From Ramlibacter sp. (GTDB lineage Bacteria > Pseudomonadota > Gammaproteobacteria > Burkholderiales > Burkholderiaceae_C): 42,026 bases of DNA. The notes under the pieces are model-generated. The model did no database searches, was not told the DNA's origin, and saw only the letters and a program-made list of their open reading frames with translations. Of this stretch, positions 20,619-27,686 are shown in pieces (position 1 is the first letter of the stretch; the number at the start of each line of letters is the position of its first letter). Where the stretch lies: positions 1-42,026 of the forward strand of contig JAQZBU010000080.1 of assembly GCA_029237735.1 (NCBI GenBank). The letters run 5' to 3'. The position numbers and the translations under genes are program-made.

Positions 20619-21949
20619 CCAGAACCTATTTCGGCACCGACGGCATCCGCGGGACCGTGGGCCAGCCGCCCATCACGCCCGATTTCGTGCTGCGCCTGGC
20701 GCATGCCGTGGGCCGGGTGCTGAAGCGCACGGAGCAGCGCCCCACGGTGCTGATCGGCAAGGACACAAGGATCTCTGGCTACATGCTCGAAAGCGCGCTC
20801 GAATCGGGCTTCAACTCGGCCGGGGTGGACGTCGTTCTCCTGGGGCCGTTGCCCACGCCCGGCGTCGCCTACCTGACTCGCGCGCAGCGCGCCAGCCTGG
20901 GTGTGGTGATCAGCGCGAGCCACAACGCCTATCCCGACAATGGAATCAAGTTCTTCAGCCACCAGGGCACCAAGCTGCCCGACGAGTGGGAGCAGGCCGT
21001 GGAGGCCGCGCTGCTGGAGCCGCCGGTGTGGGCTGATTCGGCGACTCTCGGCAAGGCGCGCCGCCTCGACGACGCGGCCGGCCGCTACATCGAGTTTTGC
21101 AAGAGCACTTTCGCCAATGACCTTACCCTGCGGGGCATGACTATCGTCGTGGATGCCGCCCACGGCGCTGCGTACCATATCGCGCCCAAGGTCTTCCACG
21201 AACTCGGCGCGGAAGTCATTGGCATCGGCTGCGCTCCCGACGGGCTGAACATCAACGACAGGGTAGGCGCCACCCATCCGGAAGCGCTTGTGGCGGCGGT
21301 CAAGGCCCACGGCGCGGACATCGGCGTCGCGCTCGATGGCGATGCCGACCGGCTGCAACTCGTCGATGCCAACGGCCGCCTCTACAACGGCGATGAACTG
21401 CTGTACCTGATAACCGCCGACCGGCTTGACCATGGCGAGCGCGTGCCTGGCGTGGTCGGCACGCTGATGACCAACATGGCGGTGGAAGTGGCGCTGAAGT
21501 CGCGAGGCCTCGAGTTCGTGCGCGCAAAGGTCGGCGACCGCTACGTGCTCGAAGAGCTGGAAAAGCGCGGATGGCTGCTGGGCGGCGAAGGCTCGGGCCA
21601 CCTGCTCGCGCTGGACAAGCACACCACCGGTGACGGCCTCATCAGCGCGCTGCAGGTGCTGAAGGCATGCGTGCGCAGCGGCAAGAGCATTGCGCAACTG
21701 CTGGACGGCGTGCAGCTATTCCCGCAGACCCTGCTGAATGTGCACCTGCAAGCGGGCCAGGACTGGAAGAAAAGCGAAACTCTGGCGGCCGAAACCCGTC
21801 GTGTCGAGGCCGAGCTGGACGGCCACGGCCGGGTACTGATCCGTCCCAGCGGCACCGAGCCCGTGCTTCGCATCATGGTCGAGGCGCGCGACGAGGCGCA
21901 GGCAAGGACCGCCGCCGAGCGGTTGGCCGCGGCAGTCAAGGCGGGGTAA
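20615..21949 (+). CDS. glmM: Phosphoglucosamine mutase
   Basis: GlmM interconverts glucosamine-6-phosphate and glucosamine-1-phosphate for UDP-GlcNAc, feeding peptidoglycan and lipid A. The 444-residue protein shows [12 protein letters not shown] at the N-terminus, the phosphoserine loop [18 protein letters not shown] with active Ser at residue 102, the metal loop [13 protein letters not shown], the sugar loop GGEGSGHLL and the phosphate-binding [12 protein letters not shown] near the C-terminus. Length matches the family. It overlaps folP by four bases. Confidence 0.97.
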   Translation: MTRTYFGTDGIRGTVGQPPITPDFVLRLAHAVGRVLKRTEQRPTVLIGKDTRISGYMLESALESGFNSAGVDVVLLGPLPTPGVAYLTRAQRASLGVVISASHNAYPDNGIKFFSHQGTKLPDEWEQAVEAALLEPPVWADSATLGKARRLDDAAGRYIEFCKSTFANDLTLRGMTIVVDAAHGAAYHIAPKVFHELGAEVIGIGCAPDGLNINDRVGATHPEALVAAVKAHGADIGVALDGDADRLQLVDANGRLYNGDELLYLITADRLDHGERVPGVVGTLMTNMAVEVALKSRGLEFVRAKVGDRYVLEELEKRGWLLGGEGSGHLLALDKHTTGDGLISALQVLKACVRSGKSIAQLLDGVQLFPQTLLNVHLQAGQDWKKSETLAAETRRVEAELDGHGRVLIRPSGTEPVLRIMVEARDEAQARTAAERLAAAVKAG

Positions 21950-22041
21950 GCCATCGCGGCCTGTGGCCGCTCGTCGCACCGAAGCGACACCTCATCGTCG
22001 CAAAGCTGGGCGGAATGCGTGGCAAGGTCTACATTGACCTC

Positions 22042-22566
22042 ATGCGTGCCGCATCCCTGTTCCCCGTCTGGCTACCGATGCTTGCGGCAGCGGTCCTAGC
22101 CTGGCCGCACGCTGCGGGGGCGCAGGCGTTTTCAGCGGACTACGATCTTTCCCGAACGGCCGCCGCTCCTGCCGCGGACCCGGAAGTGGATCGGTCATCG
22201 GCATTCGGATTGGGCGGCGTGCACATCGGCGCGGCATTACAGGCGGATGGGGAGTTTTCGGGCGCGGGTCTCTCGCTCGCCGCCGGACGCAACTGGTTCG
22301 CGCAGGTTTCGGTGGGGCGCAGCCTGCAGCAGGCGAACATCCTGTCCGGCGCCGTTGCCGGCGAAGCGCTGCGTATAGGCGGCGGCTACCGCTGGAGCGA
22401 CGGGCAATCGCTGTCCCTGCACGTGACCGGCGGCCGCGGACCTGAACGCCTGGGCTTGTCCGTGAGTTACGACTGGCCGCGCTATTTCGTGCGGCTGTCT
22501 TACGACCCGGGCCTGAACCCCGTGATGCAGGACAAGCTGCGCTTCTCCGCGGGCGTGCGTTTCTGA
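22042..22566 (+). CDS. Small secreted beta-rich protein of unknown function
   Basis: This 174-residue protein is not recognised. A signal peptide (about 1-26, WLPMLAAAVLAWPHAAGAQA) is clear. The mature part has alternating hydrophobic and polar residues with Gly-rich turns, such as FSGAGLSLAAGRNWFAQVSVGRS and YFVRLSYDPG, and ends GVRF with terminal Phe, as in outer-membrane beta barrels. It could be a small eight-stranded barrel, but that is inference. ATG 22042 opens the signal peptide; ATG 22015 would add nine residues. It lies 92 bases after glmM and 7 bases from the convergent acr3. Confidence 0.6.
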   Translation: MRAASLFPVWLPMLAAAVLAWPHAAGAQAFSADYDLSRTAAAPAADPEVDRSSAFGLGGVHIGAALQADGEFSGAGLSLAAGRNWFAQVSVGRSLQQANILSGAVAGEALRIGGGYRWSDGQSLSLHVTGGRGPERLGLSVSYDWPRYFVRLSYDPGLNPVMQDKLRFSAGVRF

Positions 22567-22573
22567 AACAGAA

Positions 22574-23653
22574 CTAGCCGGGCTGCGACCCGCGGTCATA
22601 CCAGCCCTTGCTGGCATTGACCATCCGCACCACCAGCAGCATCACCGGCACCTCGATCAGCACCCCGACCACCGTCGCCAGCGCGGCGCCCGATTCGAGG
22701 CCGAACAGGCTGATCGCTGCCGCCACCGCCAGTTCGAAGAAGTTGCTGGCGCCGATGAGCGCGGAGGGGCATGCGACGCTGTGCGATTCGCCGAGCCGCC
22801 GGTTGAGCCAGTACGCCAGGCCGGAATTGAAGAACACCTGGATCAGGATTGGCACCGCCAGCATCGCGATCACCAGGGGCTGCTCGATGATCGCCTCGCC
22901 CTGGAACGCGAACAGCAGCACCAGCGTCGCCAGCAACGCGGCGATCGACCACGGCCCGATCGCCGCGAGTGTGGCATCGAGGGCCGCCTGGCCGCGTGCG
23001 AGGAGTATCTTGCGCCACAGCTGCGCCAGCACCACCGGGATCACGATGTAGAGCACGACCGACGTGATCAGGGTGTCCCAGGGCACGACGATCGCCGACA
23101 GCCCGAGCAGCAAGGCCACCAGCGGTGCGAACGCGAACACCATGATGGTGTCGTTCAGCGCCACTTGAGACAGCGTGAAGAGCGGATGGCCGTTCGTGAG
23201 GCGGCTCCACACGAACACCATCGCCGTGCACGGCGCGGCGGCCAGCAGGATCAGGCCCGCGACGTAGCTGTCGAGTTGTTCAGCCGGCAGGTAGGGGGCG
23301 AACACATGGCGAATGAAGATCCACCCGAGCAACGCCATTGAAAACGGTTTGACCGCCCAGTTGACGAAGAGCGTGACGCCGATGCCACGCCAATGGCTCT
23401 TGACCTGGTGCAGTGCGCCGAAATCCACCTTCAGCAGCATCGGGATGATCATCACCCAGATCAGCAGGCCGACCGGCAGGTTGACGCGTGCGATTTCCAT
23501 CCTGCTCACGGACTCGAACGCGTCGGGAAACAACTGGCCCAAAAACACGCCCGCAACGATGCACAGGAACACCCAGACCGTCAGGTAGCGCTCGAACAGG
23601 TTCATGGGCAGGGGCACGGCGGACGCCGGCGCGGCATGGGTCGATGCGCTCAT
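22574..23653 (-). CDS. acr3: Arsenite efflux transporter of the ACR3 family
   Basis: ACR3 exports As(III) from the cytoplasm using the proton gradient. The 359-residue protein has about ten membrane helices, starting at YLTVWVFLCIVAGVFLGQLFP. The family hallmark AAPCTAMVFVWSRLTNG in the fourth helix contains the conserved Cys needed for transport. Other matches are LLIWVMIIPMLLKVDF and ALIGASNFFELAVAAAISLFG with the conserved Asn-Phe-Phe-Glu. It is last in the arsR - ATP-grasp-like - arsC - acr3 operon and its ATG overlaps the arsC stop (ATGA), so the two are likely translated together. Confidence 0.95.
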   Translation of the reverse strand: MSASTHAAPASAVPLPMNLFERYLTVWVFLCIVAGVFLGQLFPDAFESVSRMEIARVNLPVGLLIWVMIIPMLLKVDFGALHQVKSHWRGIGVTLFVNWAVKPFSMALLGWIFIRHVFAPYLPAEQLDSYVAGLILLAAAPCTAMVFVWSRLTNGHPLFTLSQVALNDTIMVFAFAPLVALLLGLSAIVVPWDTLITSVVLYIVIPVVLAQLWRKILLARGQAALDATLAAIGPWSIAALLATLVLLFAFQGEAIIEQPLVIAMLAVPILIQVFFNSGLAYWLNRRLGESHSVACPSALIGASNFFELAVAAAISLFGLESGAALATVVGVLIEVPVMLLVVRMVNASKGWYDRGSQPG

Positions 23654-24153
23654 GACGGCGCCTCCCCGGACAGCTTTCGGGCGTGCGCCTGCATGGCGAG
23701 CATTTCCACTCCCTCTAACGGCAGCGCGAGCAACAGGTCGAGCCTGTGCCGCATGGCGATCAAGGTGCGGCGGAACGCCTGGAGCCGGTCTTCATCCGTG
23801 CCTGCGACGGCGGAGGGATCGGCGTAGCCCCAGTGCGCCGTGGCCGGATGGCCGGGCCAATAAGGGCATTGCTCGCCGGCGGCGTCATCGCACACGGTGA
23901 TGATGAGGTCCATATGCGGTGCGTTGGGTGTCGCGAATTCGTCCCAGCTCTTGCTGCGCAGACCCTCCGTGGGAATGCCCGCCTCGCGCAGCGCCTGCAG
24001 CCCCAGCGGGTTGGGTTGCTGGTTTTCGCGCGGGCTGCTGCCGGCGGAGTAAGCCTTGAACCGGCCGCCTCCAATGTGGTTCAGGGTGGCTTCCGCCAGG
24101 ATGCTGCGCGCGGAGTTATGCGTGCAAAGAAAGAGTACGTTCAGCATTCGCAT
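23650..24153 (-). CDS. arsC: Arsenate reductase, low-molecular-weight phosphatase type
   Basis: This ArsC reduces arsenate to arsenite so that ACR3 can export it. The 167-residue protein has the P-loop CTHNSARS with catalytic Cys10 and Arg16 (CX5R), and Asp112 in GYADPSAVAG as the acid. Cys88 and Cys96 in VCDDAAGEQCP are placed like the resolving cysteines of phosphatase-type ArsC proteins; whether thioredoxin or glutaredoxin is the partner cannot be told. The start is ATG 24153 (MRMLNVLFL) and overlaps the 3' end of the upstream ATP-grasp-like gene by 13 bases. The C-terminal 25 residues are longer than in many relatives. Confidence 0.94.
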   Translation of the reverse strand: MRMLNVLFLCTHNSARSILAEATLNHIGGGRFKAYSAGSSPRENQQPNPLGLQALREAGIPTEGLRSKSWDEFATPNAPHMDLIITVCDDAAGEQCPYWPGHPATAHWGYADPSAVAGTDEDRLQAFRRTLIAMRHRLDLLLALPLEGVEMLAMQAHARKLSGEAPS

Positions 24154-25469
24154 GTGTTCACGGTTTCAAGCTCGGTCTTCTTGTCGGTGTCATTGAGCAA
24201 TGGCAACACGACCACGGGCGAGAAGCCGCCCCCTGCCGTTCGGAAATTGGTGGTCTGTCCGGCGTACGTGCGCGCGGCCAGCAACTGGATGCGGCCCGCA
24301 TACGCGTACGCGCGGATGTCGAGCTTCAGGCGTGTTGGCGCGCCGGCGACATCGACCAGCCGCTCGCTGGGCGGCACCAGCGCCTGCGCGACGAAATTGC
24401 CCGCGACGATCTCGTCCCACACGCGCTTCGTGAGCTTGTCGCCACGGAAGGCGGCCTTGGAGCCGTACCCCGTGGCTGGCTTGAAGAACAACTGGCGACG
24501 TCGCGTCCATAGGTCCTGCGCGTCGGCGCCCGTGACGGGTTCGGTCTTCGGAACGACGGCTTGCAGTAGTGCGCGGTCTTCGGCTGTTGCGCCCCACGAG
24601 GCGAGCAACGAGTCGTTGCTCAATACGACGAGGTTGCGTTTATCCGCGTGCAAAGCGTGCGCTCGAGGGTTGGGCGTCATGACGACCGCGCCGGCCACAT
24701 AGGCGTCGCGCAGGCTCGCATGGCGGGGCTCCGAGAGGTCGAAATCCGTCAGCCGGTTGTAGACCAGGTCCACGGGCTGGCCTGCGGGGAGGCCCGCGTT
24801 CCAGAGCCGGCCGTCGCGCCAATCGAGTTCCGCCGGGTCCGCGACCACCGCATCGATGCCGCGCGCGATGAACAGGTGCCGGGCGATTTCGAACTCGGGC
24901 GCGAGGTACTGCTGGGCGGGCGAGTCGTCGACGATGGCGACGGAGCGCAGGGGTGCATCGCCGCGCTGCGCGCGCCACTCAGTGCGGAACATCTCCACCC
25001 ACGTGTCATCGATCCGATCCACGTCCGCGGGCGCGCCGAACATGCGGTCCAGCGGCGTGCAGCAGGCGCGATGCGCCCGAACAGCGGCTGCATGAAGCAT
25101 CGCCCCGCCGGCATTGGTGTTGATCTCGATGAGCCGCGGACCGTCGGCGCTCACATGGAAGTCGTAGCCCATGAATGCGCCCTGCGGTCCGAAGTCGAGA
25201 CTGGCAATCTCCGGCGAGCGCCGCAGCGCGGCATCGCGGTAGCCGGGAAGGGCGGCGACACGGTGCAGCGCGGCCACGCTGGCTTCCAACAGCGCATGGT
25301 CGCGCGCCGAGATGAATACCGGCGTCGCGGAAAACAGGTGCGGGCGGGTGGCCACCAGGTCTTCGGCCAAGCCTTGCAGTAACGGGTTCGATTCAAGCTG
25401 TTTGCGCAGCAAGGCCGGTTGCAGCGTGCTGCACAGGCAGCCCAGGTTCAGGGTATCGGCGGTGCGCAT
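24141..25469 (-). CDS. Uncharacterised circularly permuted ATP-grasp-like protein in the ars operon
   Basis: This 442-residue protein (from ATG 25469, 10 bases after arsR, with AGGG upstream) is not a named ars gene. Its middle carries LIEINTNAGG (about 113-122), like the metal-binding strand of ATP-grasp enzymes; then LVYNRLTDFDL (235-245), NPRAHALHADKRNL (267-280) and FFKPATGYGSKAAFRG (328-342, K330 as candidate nucleotide-binding Lys), followed by IRAYAYAGRIQLLAARTY. The Glu-x-Asn motif preceding the Lys strand is the order of circularly permuted ATP-grasp proteins such as glutathionylspermidine synthase relatives. Cys-x-Cys pairs lie at both ends (C11-x-C13; C440-x-C442), with a Cys-Cys at 136-137. 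A ligase making a thiol or arsenic conjugate is a guess. An upstream GTG or TTG would only add unconserved residues. Confidence 0.7.
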   Translation of the reverse strand: MRTADTLNLGCLCSTLQPALLRKQLESNPLLQGLAEDLVATRPHLFSATPVFISARDHALLEASVAALHRVAALPGYRDAALRRSPEIASLDFGPQGAFMGYDFHVSADGPRLIEINTNAGGAMLHAAAVRAHRACCTPLDRMFGAPADVDRIDDTWVEMFRTEWRAQRGDAPLRSVAIVDDSPAQQYLAPEFEIARHLFIARGIDAVVADPAELDWRDGRLWNAGLPAGQPVDLVYNRLTDFDLSEPRHASLRDAYVAGAVVMTPNPRAHALHADKRNLVVLSNDSLLASWGATAEDRALLQAVVPKTEPVTGADAQDLWTRRRQLFFKPATGYGSKAAFRGDKLTKRVWDEIVAGNFVAQALVPPSERLVDVAGAPTRLKLDIRAYAYAGRIQLLAARTYAGQTTNFRTAGGGFSPVVVLPLLNDTDKKTELETVNTCEC

Positions 25470-25479
25470 CGTGGGCCCT

Positions 25480-25827
25480 TCAACAGTTGGAGCAACCGGT
25501 GGCCGGGGTGACCTCGCAGGGCTCACCTTGGCAGCAATGTTCGGTGAGGTACGCCAGCAGGCCGTTCATGCGGTCAAAGTTGGCGCGGTAGATCAGGTTG
25601 CGTCCACGTGCCTCGGCCGACACGAGCCCGGCATGGGACAGTTCCTTGAGGTGGAAAGAGAGCCCGCTCGGTGCAATGCCGAGCTGCTCTGCCATGGCGC
25701 CGGGGGTAAGGCCCTCCGGCCCTGCTGCGATCAGCGACCGGAAGGCGCGCAGGCGCTGGACCTGGGCTAGGGCGGCGAGCGCCTTGATCGCGCCAGACTC
25801 TTCGACTTCTATTTCGACTGTTTCCAT
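25480..25827 (-). CDS. arsR: Arsenic-responsive ArsR/SmtB repressor
   Basis: The 115-residue protein has the winged helix of the ArsR family (about 14-95): GAIKALAALAQVQRLRAFRSL, recognition helix MAEQLGIAPSGLSFHLKEL, and wing GLVSAEARGRNLIYRANF. The C-terminal end is cysteine-rich: C98, C99, C104, C112, C115, in HCCQGEPC and GCSNC. A vicinal Cys pair plus a third Cys near the C-terminus is the As(III) site layout of the Acidithiobacillus-type ArsR, not the CVC in the DNA-binding helix of the R773 type. It is first in the operon and lies on top of its own operator, so autorepression is likely. There is no Shine-Dalgarno sequence upstream of the ATG. Confidence 0.95.
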   Translation of the reverse strand: METVEIEVEESGAIKALAALAQVQRLRAFRSLIAAGPEGLTPGAMAEQLGIAPSGLSFHLKELSHAGLVSAEARGRNLIYRANFDRMNGLLAYLTEHCCQGEPCEVTPATGCSNC

Positions 25828-25862
25828 ATTTCAATAATACTTGAAATATTAAATATTAGCAA
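25826..25862 (-). promoter_or_regulatory. arsR operon promoter and operator, apparently leaderless
   Basis: On the minus strand a -35 TTGCTA (25862-25857), a 17-base spacer and a -10 TATTAT (25839-25834) are followed by six bases and then the arsR ATG, so transcription should begin at or next to the start codon. A perfect palindrome, ATATTTCAA (25826-25834), 6 bases, TTGAAATAT (25841-25849), covers the -10 box and touches the start codon; it fits an ArsR operator. The stretch is an AT-rich island in GC-rich DNA. Confidence 0.75.
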
Positions 25863-25891
25863 AAGCAGGGCGCGTCACAAGACAATGCCGC

Positions 25892-25931
25892 TCGTCATCC
25901 CGCAGACACGGAACTGCCACGAACCCGTCAC
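25892..25931 (+). promoter_or_regulatory. Putative tandem Pho box upstream of olsB
   Basis: Four 7-mers at exact 11-base spacing resemble the PhoB half-site CTGTCAC/T: TCGTCAT (25892), CAGACAC (25903), CTGCCAC (25914) and CCGTCAC (25925). A weak -10, CAGACT, lies at 25942-25947, at the distance expected when a Pho box replaces the -35. None is a perfect half-site, so the call rests on the periodicity. The olsB start is 39 bases beyond the array. Confidence 0.5.
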
Positions 25932-25970
25932 GCGTTGTCCGCAGACTCGCTGCATGCAACAGGAGCCGGT

Positions 25971-26792
25971 ATGAACGAACTGCCCACCCCCACGCTGCCG
26001 CTGTCGCCGGTGTCCCTGCCACGGGGGTCGCTTCATCGACCTCATCAGAATCTACCTGAGGAAAGTGGGGGCGTCCTGGTCTCCTGGGCCCGGCACCAGG
26101 ACGAAGTCCGCCAAGCGCAACGGCTGAGGTACGAGGTCTTCGCGACGGAGATGGGCGCCCGTCTGGACACATGGATTCCCGGTCACGATGTCGACCTGTT
26201 CGACGACTACTGCGAGCACCTGCTCGTGCGCGATTCACGCACGCTCGAAGTCATCGGCACCTATCGCGTGCTGACGCCGGTGCAGGCAGTGCGCGTGGGT
26301 AGCACCTACAGCGACACGGAGTTCGATCTCACCCGGCTTCGCAGCTTGCGCGAGCGAATGGTGGAGCTAGGCCGCAGCTGCGTCCACGCCAATCACAGGC
26401 ATGGTGGCGTCATCCTGGCGTTGTGGGGCGCGCTTGCCGAGTTCATGATGCGCAACCGCCTGGACACGATGATCGGCTGCGCCAGCATCCCGATGCTTCA
26501 CGAGGGAAATGTTCGCGGGGACGCCGCTGCGAGCATATGGAACCGGGTAAAGCGAACCCATCTCGCACCGATCGAATTCCACGTGCGCCCGCGCCTGGCC
26601 CTGCCGGTCGAGGCATTGGATGGCTCGCTCGACGTCGAGCCGCCAGCCCTCATCAAGGGCTACCTGCGCCTGGGCGCCAAGGTGCTGGGGCCGCCGGCAT
26701 GGGACCCGGACTTCAACTCGGCGGACCTGCCCATGCTGATGCGGATCGCCGACCTGCCGCCGCGCTACCGCAAGCATTTCCTCGGCGCATGA
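25971..26792 (+). CDS. olsB: OlsB-like ornithine N-alpha-acyltransferase (lyso-ornithine lipid synthesis)
   Basis: OlsB transfers a 3-hydroxyacyl group from ACP to the alpha-amino group of ornithine, the first step to ornithine lipid, a phosphorus-free membrane lipid. The 273-residue protein has the GNAT-like hemolysin-type acyltransferase domain: QAQRLRYEVFATEMG (48-62), LVRDSRTLEVIGTYRVLTP (85-103), VELGRSCVH (131-139) and IGCASIPM. ATG 25971 is chosen because AGGAG precedes it by 6 bases; an upstream in-frame start at 25935 lies inside the putative promoter. No olsA partner is in the window. It leads a tight operon and is preceded by a Pho-box-like array, fitting lipid exchange in phosphate starvation. 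Confidence 0.82.
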   Translation: MNELPTPTLPLSPVSLPRGSLHRPHQNLPEESGGVLVSWARHQDEVRQAQRLRYEVFATEMGARLDTWIPGHDVDLFDDYCEHLLVRDSRTLEVIGTYRVLTPVQAVRVGSTYSDTEFDLTRLRSLRERMVELGRSCVHANHRHGGVILALWGALAEFMMRNRLDTMIGCASIPMLHEGNVRGDAAASIWNRVKRTHLAPIEFHVRPRLALPVEALDGSLDVEPPALIKGYLRLGAKVLGPPAWDPDFNSADLPMLMRIADLPPRYRKHFLGA

Positions 26793-26801
26793 CCGCGCGC
26801 C

Positions 26802-27686
26802 ATGTTCAAGCCGGCCTCTGAGATGCGAACGACATTCGACGCACTCGGGCCACTGATTCCCGGACTCACGATCCCCGCCGCGCACGAGGCCGACGAGGAC
26901 ACCGCGCGCCGGCGCTACCGGGCTGTCTTCATCTCCGACCTCCACCTGGGAACGCCCGGCTGCCAAGCCGCTGCATTGCTGGATTTCCTCAAGTCGCATC
27001 CCAGCGATTACCTTTACCTCGTCGGCGACATTGTCGACGGCTGGCAGCTGCAGCGGCGTTGGTACTGGCCGCAAGCGCACAACGACGTGGTGCAGAAACT
27101 CCTGCGCAGCGCGCGCAAGGGCTGCCGCGTGATTTACGTGCCGGGCAACCATGACGAATTCGCGCGGCAGTTTGTCAGCCACCAGTTTGGCGGCATCGAG
27201 GTGCTGGAGGAGGCGGTGCACGTCGCTGCGGACGGCAGGCAGCTGTGGGTCATTCACGGCGACTACTTCGACGGCGTTGTCCAGTGCGCGAAATGGCTGG
27301 CCTACGTGGGCGACAACCTGTACGAGTTCACGCTCAGGCTCAACCGGCACCTGAACACCTTGCGCGGGCGGCTCGGCCTGCCTTACTGGTCGCTCTCCGC
27401 CTACCTCAAGCACAAGGTCAAGAAGGCGTTGAACTACGTGACCGATTTCGAGGTGGCCGTCGCACGCGAGGCGCGCCGCCGGGGCCACAACGGCGTCGTA
27501 TGCGGACATATCCACCGGGCGGAAATGCGCGACATCGAGGGCGTTCTGTACTGCAACGACGGCGACTGGGTGGAGAGCCGCACGGCGCTCATTGAACACT
27601 ACGACGGCCGGCTGGAACTCGTGCAATGGACGCCAACGCACGACAGCCATGGCGTGGGACATCGAACGGAAATGGAGACGGTATGA
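26802..27686 (+). CDS. Calcineurin-like phosphoesterase resembling PlcP phospholipase C (or LpxH-like)
   Basis: The 294-residue protein has all metallophosphoesterase motifs: SDLHLG (45-50), VGDIVD (74-79), PGNHDEF (114-120), IHGDYFD (151-157) and CGHIHRA (234-240), with NDGDWVES afterwards. Automatic pipelines would call this UDP-2,3-diacylglucosamine hydrolase. However, it lies between olsB and a GT4 glycosyltransferase, and PlcP, the phosphate-starvation phospholipase C of Sinorhizobium and marine bacteria, belongs to this same family and is encoded next to the glycosyltransferase Agt. PlcP releases diacylglycerol from phospholipids. The context therefore favours PlcP; this is inference. 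The ATG could also be 26823. The stop overlaps the next ATG (ATGA). Confidence 0.8.
   Translation: MFKPASEMRTTFDALGPLIPGLTIPAAHEADEDTARRRYRAVFISDLHLGTPGCQAAALLDFLKSHPSDYLYLVGDIVDGWQLQRRWYWPQAHNDVVQKLLRSARKGCRVIYVPGNHDEFARQFVSHQFGGIEVLEEAVHVAADGRQLWVIHGDYFDGVVQCAKWLAYVGDNLYEFTLRLNRHLNTLRGRLGLPYWSLSAYLKHKVKKALNYVTDFEVAVAREARRRGHNGVVCGHIHRAEMRDIEGVLYCNDGDWVESRTALIEHYDGRLELVQWTPTHDSHGVGHRTEMETV

Noticed and set aside
26802..27686. Plain annotation as LpxH (UDP-2,3-diacylglucosamine hydrolase)
   Set aside because: The motifs are shared across the whole phosphoesterase family; the place between olsB and a GT4 gene fits PlcP better, although LpxH-like activity is not excluded.
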